DNA of 8,973 nucleotides from assembly GCA_002429165.1 (NCBI GenBank), contig DIYV01000052.1:1-8973 (forward strand). The letters run 5' to 3'. Of this stretch, positions 6,089 through 8,973 are shown piece by piece (within the stretch, counting starts at the first letter, position 1; every line of letters begins with the position of its first letter). The stretch comes from Gallionella sp. UBA6045. GTDB taxonomy: Bacteria; Pseudomonadota; Gammaproteobacteria; Burkholderiales; Gallionellaceae. The translations under genes and the position numbers were made by a program. The notes below the pieces were generated by a model that saw only the letters and a program-made list of their open reading frames with translations, ran no database searches and was not told where the DNA came from.

Positions 6089-6972
6089 TGTCCATACTGA
6101 TCGATAAGAACACCAGAGTGATGACCCAGGGCATGACCGGCAAGGTCGGCCAGTTTCATACCACGAACTGCAAGGCCTACGCGAATGGCGCGGCGTGTTT
6201 TGTCGCGGGCGTCACCCCGAACAAGGGCGGTCAAAGTTTCGAAGGTATCCCGATCTACAACAGCGTGGCCGAAGCCAGGGCGCAAAGCGGCGCGACAGTG
6301 TCGGTGATCTACGTGCCGCCGGCTTATGCGGCAGCCGCGATCGACGAGGCGGTCGCGGCTGATCTGGATCTGGTGATCTGCATCACCGAGGGGATTCCGG
6401 TGCACGACATGTTGCGCACGCGTTACAAGATGCAGGGCAAGCGCACGCTGCTGATCGGACCGAATTGCCCGGGACTGATCACGCCGGACGAGATCAAGAT
6501 CGGCATCATGCCAGGACATATCCACCACAAGGGACGCATCGGCGTGGTGTCGCGCTCCGGCACGCTGACCTATGAAGCGGTCGGACAACTGACCGCTTTG
6601 GGCTTGGGCCAATCATCCTGTGTGGGTATCGGCGGAGATCCGATCAACGGCCTGAAGCATCTGGATGTGATGAAGCTGTTCAATGAGGACCCGGAAACCG
6701 ATGCGGTGATCATGGTCGGCGAGATCGGCGGCAGCGACGAAGAAGAATGCGCGCGCTGGATCAGGGGCAACATGCGCAAGCCGGTGGTCGGTTTCATCGC
6801 GGGCATCACTGCGCCGCCGGGCAAGCGCATGGGGCACGCGGGTGCGATCATTTCGGGCGGGCAGGGCGGGGCCGAAACCAAACTGGCGGTGATGGAGGAG
6901 AGCGGTATCCACATCACGCGCAATCCGGCTGAAATGGGGCGTGTGATGCAGAAAGTCCTGAAGGGTAGTTGA
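6088..6972 (+). CDS. sucD: Succinyl-CoA synthetase, alpha subunit
   Basis: Alpha subunit of succinyl-CoA synthetase. It binds CoA and carries the histidine that is phosphorylated during catalysis. It has 294 residues, close to the usual 285-300. The N-terminal CoA-binding Rossmann domain shows TRVMTQGMTGKVGQFH (9-24) and VTPNKGGQ (42-49). GPNCPGLITP (124-133) and VSRSGTLTYE (154-163) are hallmark family motifs. The active-site loop RMGHAGAIISGG (247-258) places the phosphohistidine at His250. All expected catalytic features are present, so the enzyme should be functional. The ATG overlaps the last base of sucC, and GAGGGG a few bases upstream, inside sucC, serves as ribosome binding site. Its own stop overlaps the next start (TGATG). 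Such tight coupling suits equimolar synthesis of the two subunits. Confidence 0.97.
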   Translation: MSILIDKNTRVMTQGMTGKVGQFHTTNCKAYANGAACFVAGVTPNKGGQSFEGIPIYNSVAEARAQSGATVSVIYVPPAYAAAAIDEAVAADLDLVICITEGIPVHDMLRTRYKMQGKRTLLIGPNCPGLITPDEIKIGIMPGHIHHKGRIGVVSRSGTLTYEAVGQLTALGLGQSSCVGIGGDPINGLKHLDVMKLFNEDPETDAVIMVGEIGGSDEEECARWIRGNMRKPVVGFIAGITAPPGKRMGHAGAIISGGQGGAETKLAVMEESGIHITRNPAEMGRVMQKVLKGS

Positions 6973-7706
6973 TGCTGGAAATGTTGGCTTCGACCCAGTT
7001 CTGGGTTGATATACTCAAGATCATCATGATAGACCTGCTTCTGAGCGGCGATAACGCGGTGGTCATCGCGCTGGCTTGCCGCAAACTGCCTCCAGAACAG
7101 CGCAAGAAAGGCATATTGTTCGGCGTGGGCGGCGCGATAGGATTGCGCGTGGTGCTGACTTTTTTTGCGGTGAACCTGTTGTCGCTGCCTTATCTCAAAC
7201 TGGTCGGCGCGCTGCTGCTGATCTGGATCGGCATCAAGCTGATCCTGCCCGAGGAAGAACACAGCGCAGGCAACATCAAGGCCGACACGCGGCTGTTCGG
7301 CGCGGTCAAGACCATCATCATCGCCGACTTCGTGATGAGTCTGGACAACGTGCTGGGTGTGGCGGCCGCAGCCAAGGGCAATGTGGCATTGCTGGTGTTC
7401 GGCCTGTTGATCAGTATTCCGCTGATAGCATGGAGCAGCCAGCTGGTGCTGAAATTGATCGACCGTTTTTCGTTCATCATCTATGCCGGTGGCGCGCTGC
7501 TCGGTTATGTGGCTGGCGAAATGCTGGTCGGGGAGGCATTGTTCGCGAGTGTGGTCGAGCCGCGCCATTATCTGCACTGGTTGATACCCGTACTGTGTGC
7601 GTTGCTGGTTTTGGGTGTCGGCAGATGGCTGGCGATGCGCAAGGCAGGCAAAACAGCAGCGGTGAATCTGGTGGATGAAACGGTTGCGCCAGACAGAAAA
7701 ATTTAA
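6972..7706 (+). CDS. TerC/YjbE-family integral membrane protein, probable metal (Mn) exporter
   Basis: A 244-residue inner-membrane protein with about seven hydrophobic helices (roughly 12-34, 47-70, 75-92, 112-133, 138-156, 167-187 and 202-220). The family signature acidic motifs are both present: LLLSGDNAVVIALA (22-35, Asp27-Asn28) in the first helix and FVMSLDNVLGVAAA (120-133, Asp125-Asn126) in the fourth. This resembles the YjbE branch of TerC proteins. Several TerC members export manganese, and some are implicated in metallation of exoenzymes or in tellurite resistance; substrate assignment here is by family only. Translation probably begins at the ATG overlapping the sucD stop, behind AAGGG. 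A TTG one codon earlier is possible but unlikely. Placement in one operon with sucCD is, as I recall, common in betaproteobacteria. I see no yybP-ykoY-type leader before it, since it directly abuts sucD. Confidence 0.9.
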   Translation: MLEMLASTQFWVDILKIIMIDLLLSGDNAVVIALACRKLPPEQRKKGILFGVGGAIGLRVVLTFFAVNLLSLPYLKLVGALLLIWIGIKLILPEEEHSAGNIKADTRLFGAVKTIIIADFVMSLDNVLGVAAAAKGNVALLVFGLLISIPLIAWSSQLVLKLIDRFSFIIYAGGALLGYVAGEMLVGEALFASVVEPRHYLHWLIPVLCALLVLGVGRWLAMRKAGKTAAVNLVDETVAPDRKI

Positions 7707-7714
7707 GGAGGTGA
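7704..7714 (+). promoter_or_regulatory. Extended perfect Shine-Dalgarno of uspA
   Basis: TAAGGAGGTGA is complementary to the whole anti-Shine-Dalgarno end of 16S rRNA. It overlaps the terC stop codon (TAA at 7704-7706), and GGAGG ends four bases before the ATG. It is much stronger than any other site in the window and predicts high UspA synthesis relative to the upstream genes. Confidence 0.85.
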
Positions 7715-7715
7715 C

Positions 7716-8141
7716 ATGAAAATACTGATCCCGGTCGATGGTTCGGCCAATGCCCAGCGCGCGGTTGACCACGTGATCAAAATTATCGCCGCGCTGAAGG
7801 AGACGCCGCAACTGCTGTTGCTGAACGTGCAGTGGAATGTGGCGGCGGGCAACGTCAAGCTGTTCATCAATCAGCAAACGATCAATGACTATTATCGCGA
7901 ACAGGGTATGGCAGCGCTGCAGTCGGCGCGCACTGCTCTGGATGCCGCCGCGTTGCCTTATCAATACCACATCAGCATCGGCACCCCGGCGGAAGCGATC
8001 GCGCAATACGCCAATGAGCAGGGCGTGGACCAGGTCGTGATGGGCAGGCAGGGGCAGGGCGGTTTGCAGTCATTGTTGCTCGGTTCGGTGATGAACAAGG
8101 TGCTGCATCTGACAGGCCTGCCGGTATTGCTGGTCAAATAG
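7716..8141 (+). CDS. UspA-type universal stress protein, ATP-binding class
   Basis: A 141-residue single-domain universal stress protein of usual length. The fold starts with MKILIPVDGS (1-10), where Asp8 is the conserved nucleotide-contacting residue. It ends with the ATP-binding pattern G-2x-G-9x-G(S/T), matched exactly by Gly110, Gly113 and Gly123-Ser124, followed by the typical C-terminal strand LPVLLVK. It is therefore predicted to bind ATP and probably to dimerise, like the MJ0577 type rather than the E. coli UspA type. These cytoplasmic proteins help survival under starvation, oxidative or metal stress, and the biochemical role is often unknown. It starts nine bases after terC and is likely the last gene of the sucC-sucD-terC-uspA operon, since a hairpin and a 158-base gap follow. 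Confidence 0.93.
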   Translation: MKILIPVDGSANAQRAVDHVIKIIAALKETPQLLLLNVQWNVAAGNVKLFINQQTINDYYREQGMAALQSARTALDAAALPYQYHISIGTPAEAIAQYANEQGVDQVVMGRQGQGGLQSLLLGSVMNKVLHLTGLPVLLVK

Positions 8142-8147
8142 AAAAAC

Positions 8148-8171
8148 GGCCCATCCAGCTATTGGACAGCC
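8148..8171 (+). terminator. Possible operon-end hairpin after uspA
   Basis: GGC (8148-8150) and TCCA (8154-8157) pair with TGGA (8163-8166) and GCC (8169-8171) around a five-base loop, leaving a small internal loop. On the plus strand only a late TTTT (8179-8182) follows. On the minus strand the stem is followed at once by five U, from the complement of AAAAA at 8142-8146. It may act weakly at the end of uspA. Confidence 0.35.
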
Positions 8172-8207
8172 TGCCTGATTTTGATAATTCGTAATAAATC
8201 TAAAGGA

Positions 8208-8236
8208 TTGTGGTGCGTTGTTGTGAAATATATTAA
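8208..8236 (+). promoter_or_regulatory. Candidate sigma-70-like promoter for the CHASE2 gene
   Basis: TTGTGG (8208-8213) and TATTAA (8231-8236) are separated by 17 bases in an AT-rich stretch, about 65 bases before the CHASE2 start. The match is mediocre (three and four of six consensus positions). It is the best candidate in this gap. Between it and the gene, TTGTTCGA and TCGACAA could form a bulged leader hairpin. Confidence 0.25.
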
Positions 8237-8299
8237 TATCCTCGCCATATCTTGTTCGACACCATGCACCGGGCTCGACAACAGGTATCAGGGGGTAAC

Positions 8300-8973
8300 A
8301 TGAATAAGTGGTCGTTTTGGCAGAAGGACTGGTTCGTAGGTTTACTGGTGGCATTGGTATTCTTTCTTGGCGCCAATAGCGGACTGATGCAGAGCCTGGA
8401 GCGCAAGGCTTATGACTTGGGCGTATTGGCTTCCTCGCGGACGCCGAGCGACAAAATCGCGGTGATTGCGATTGATGAGCAAAGCATCGCCAATCTGGGA
8501 CGCTGGCCCTGGCCGCGAGCGATACATGCCCGGATGCTGGATGTCCTGGCTGCAGGGCATCCCAAAGTAATCGGCTATACCGCATTCTTCTTCGAGCCGC
8601 AGGTAGATGCCGGGCTGAACTATATATACAAGATTGCCGAATTGATCGGCAATTCAAAACTTAAAGATACAAAAAACCCCGAAGAACAGGCTGAATTGGC
8701 CAAGCTCGGCGCCTTGCTGCAGGAAGCGGCGCAAAATCTCGACAACGATCAAAAGCTCAGCGCAAGCATAGCCAATGCGAACGATGTGCTGCTGCCGATG
8801 TTTTTCGAACTCGGTGAGCCGCAAGGCAAACCCGATCAGGAATTGCCTGACTATGTGTTGCGCGATAGTCTCACGAATGTGAAAGATCCCGGAGGATTGG
8901 GCGAGTCGCCATTGCCTGCGCGAGGTGTGCTGACTCCGATCCCGGCATTGGGCAGCAAGGCATTGGCCATCGG
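8300..8973 (+). CDS. CHASE2-domain membrane sensor protein, N-terminal part only
   Basis: The frame opens at the ATG at 8300, with AGGGGGT at 8290-8296 as ribosome binding site, and stays open to the window end: 224 codons without a stop. The protein starts with a short cytoplasmic stretch and one membrane helix (about residues 11-29, containing VGLLVALVFFLGANSG). It then enters a CHASE2 extracytoplasmic sensor domain, with the typical run ERKAYDLGVLASSRTPSDK (34-52), then AVIAIDEQSIANLGRWPWPR (54-73). A charged, probably helical insertion lies at about 105-150. CHASE2 proteins continue into further membrane helices and a signalling output: a Ser/Thr kinase, an adenylate/guanylate cyclase, a GGDEF domain or a histidine kinase. 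The output lies outside the window. From general resemblance to Nitrosomonadales proteins I favour a Ser/Thr kinase, but weakly. It is separated from uspA by 158 bases, so it is probably a new transcription unit. Confidence 0.88.
   Translation, partial: MNKWSFWQKDWFVGLLVALVFFLGANSGLMQSLERKAYDLGVLASSRTPSDKIAVIAIDEQSIANLGRWPWPRAIHARMLDVLAAGHPKVIGYTAFFFEPQVDAGLNYIYKIAELIGNSKLKDTKNPEEQAELAKLGALLQEAAQNLDNDQKLSASIANANDVLLPMFFELGEPQGKPDQELPDYVLRDSLTNVKDPGGLGESPLPARGVLTPIPALGSKALAI

Noticed and set aside
4922..6972. Malate-CoA ligase (MtkA/MtkB) or citryl-CoA synthetase instead of SucCD
   Set aside because: The 388 and 294 residue lengths, ungapped agreement with E. coli SucC and canonical SucD motifs favour succinyl-CoA synthetase. 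No serine-cycle or reverse-TCA neighbour is present.
6570..8006. Minus-strand open frame of 478 codons
   Set aside because: It covers sucD, terC and uspA antisense, is full of Gln, His and Arg runs, and has no recognisable domain. The sense genes have clear catalytic motifs.

Overview
The window looks like chromosomal DNA of a betaproteobacterium. A Gallionellaceae or Nitrosomonadales relative (iron or ammonia oxidisers) is my best guess, from the protein flavour and from the order sucC-sucD-terC-uspA followed by a CHASE2 sensor gene. This assignment is inference; no rRNA or other phylogenetic marker is present. Base composition is moderately GC-rich in the genes and clearly AT-richer around 4360-4920.

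Layout. Positions 1-23 are the 3' end of a tRNA (possibly threonine) with an intrinsic terminator at 32-58. A mostly empty stretch follows to 257. From 258 to 4359, on the minus strand, lie two tandem paralogous genes for soluble TPR-containing glycosyltransferases of the SPINDLY/O-GlcNAc-transferase class (GT41). The promoter-proximal copy (2410-4359) has six TPR units and the distal copy (258-2408) has eight. Only one base separates the stop of the first from the start of the second. Between this pair and the next operon is a small AT-rich plus-strand gene of unknown function (4500-4796) and a leader region with two hairpins.

The plus-strand block 4922-8141 is a compact operon. sucC and sucD encode the beta and alpha subunits of succinyl-CoA synthetase. 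They are followed by a TerC/YjbE-family membrane protein (probable metal, likely manganese, exporter) and a UspA-type stress protein. Stop and start codons overlap at both sucC/sucD and sucD/terC, and uspA sits nine bases after terC behind a perfect Shine-Dalgarno. At 8300 a CHASE2-domain sensor gene begins and runs off the right end.

How the genes relate. The TCA enzyme, the metal exporter and the stress protein appear to be co-transcribed, so energy metabolism, metal homeostasis and stress response may be co-expressed. The glycosyltransferase pair is a separate, divergent unit. Its most notable property is the mosaic relationship of the two copies: about 80% identical in the first half of the catalytic region, about one third identical in the donor-binding half, then nearly identical again at the C-terminus. 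That pattern suggests two enzymes that share an architecture but differ in donor or target. I see no CRISPR array, phage, transposon or classical defence system. I do not see a clearly new system; the glycosyltransferase pair is the best candidate for something not yet characterised.
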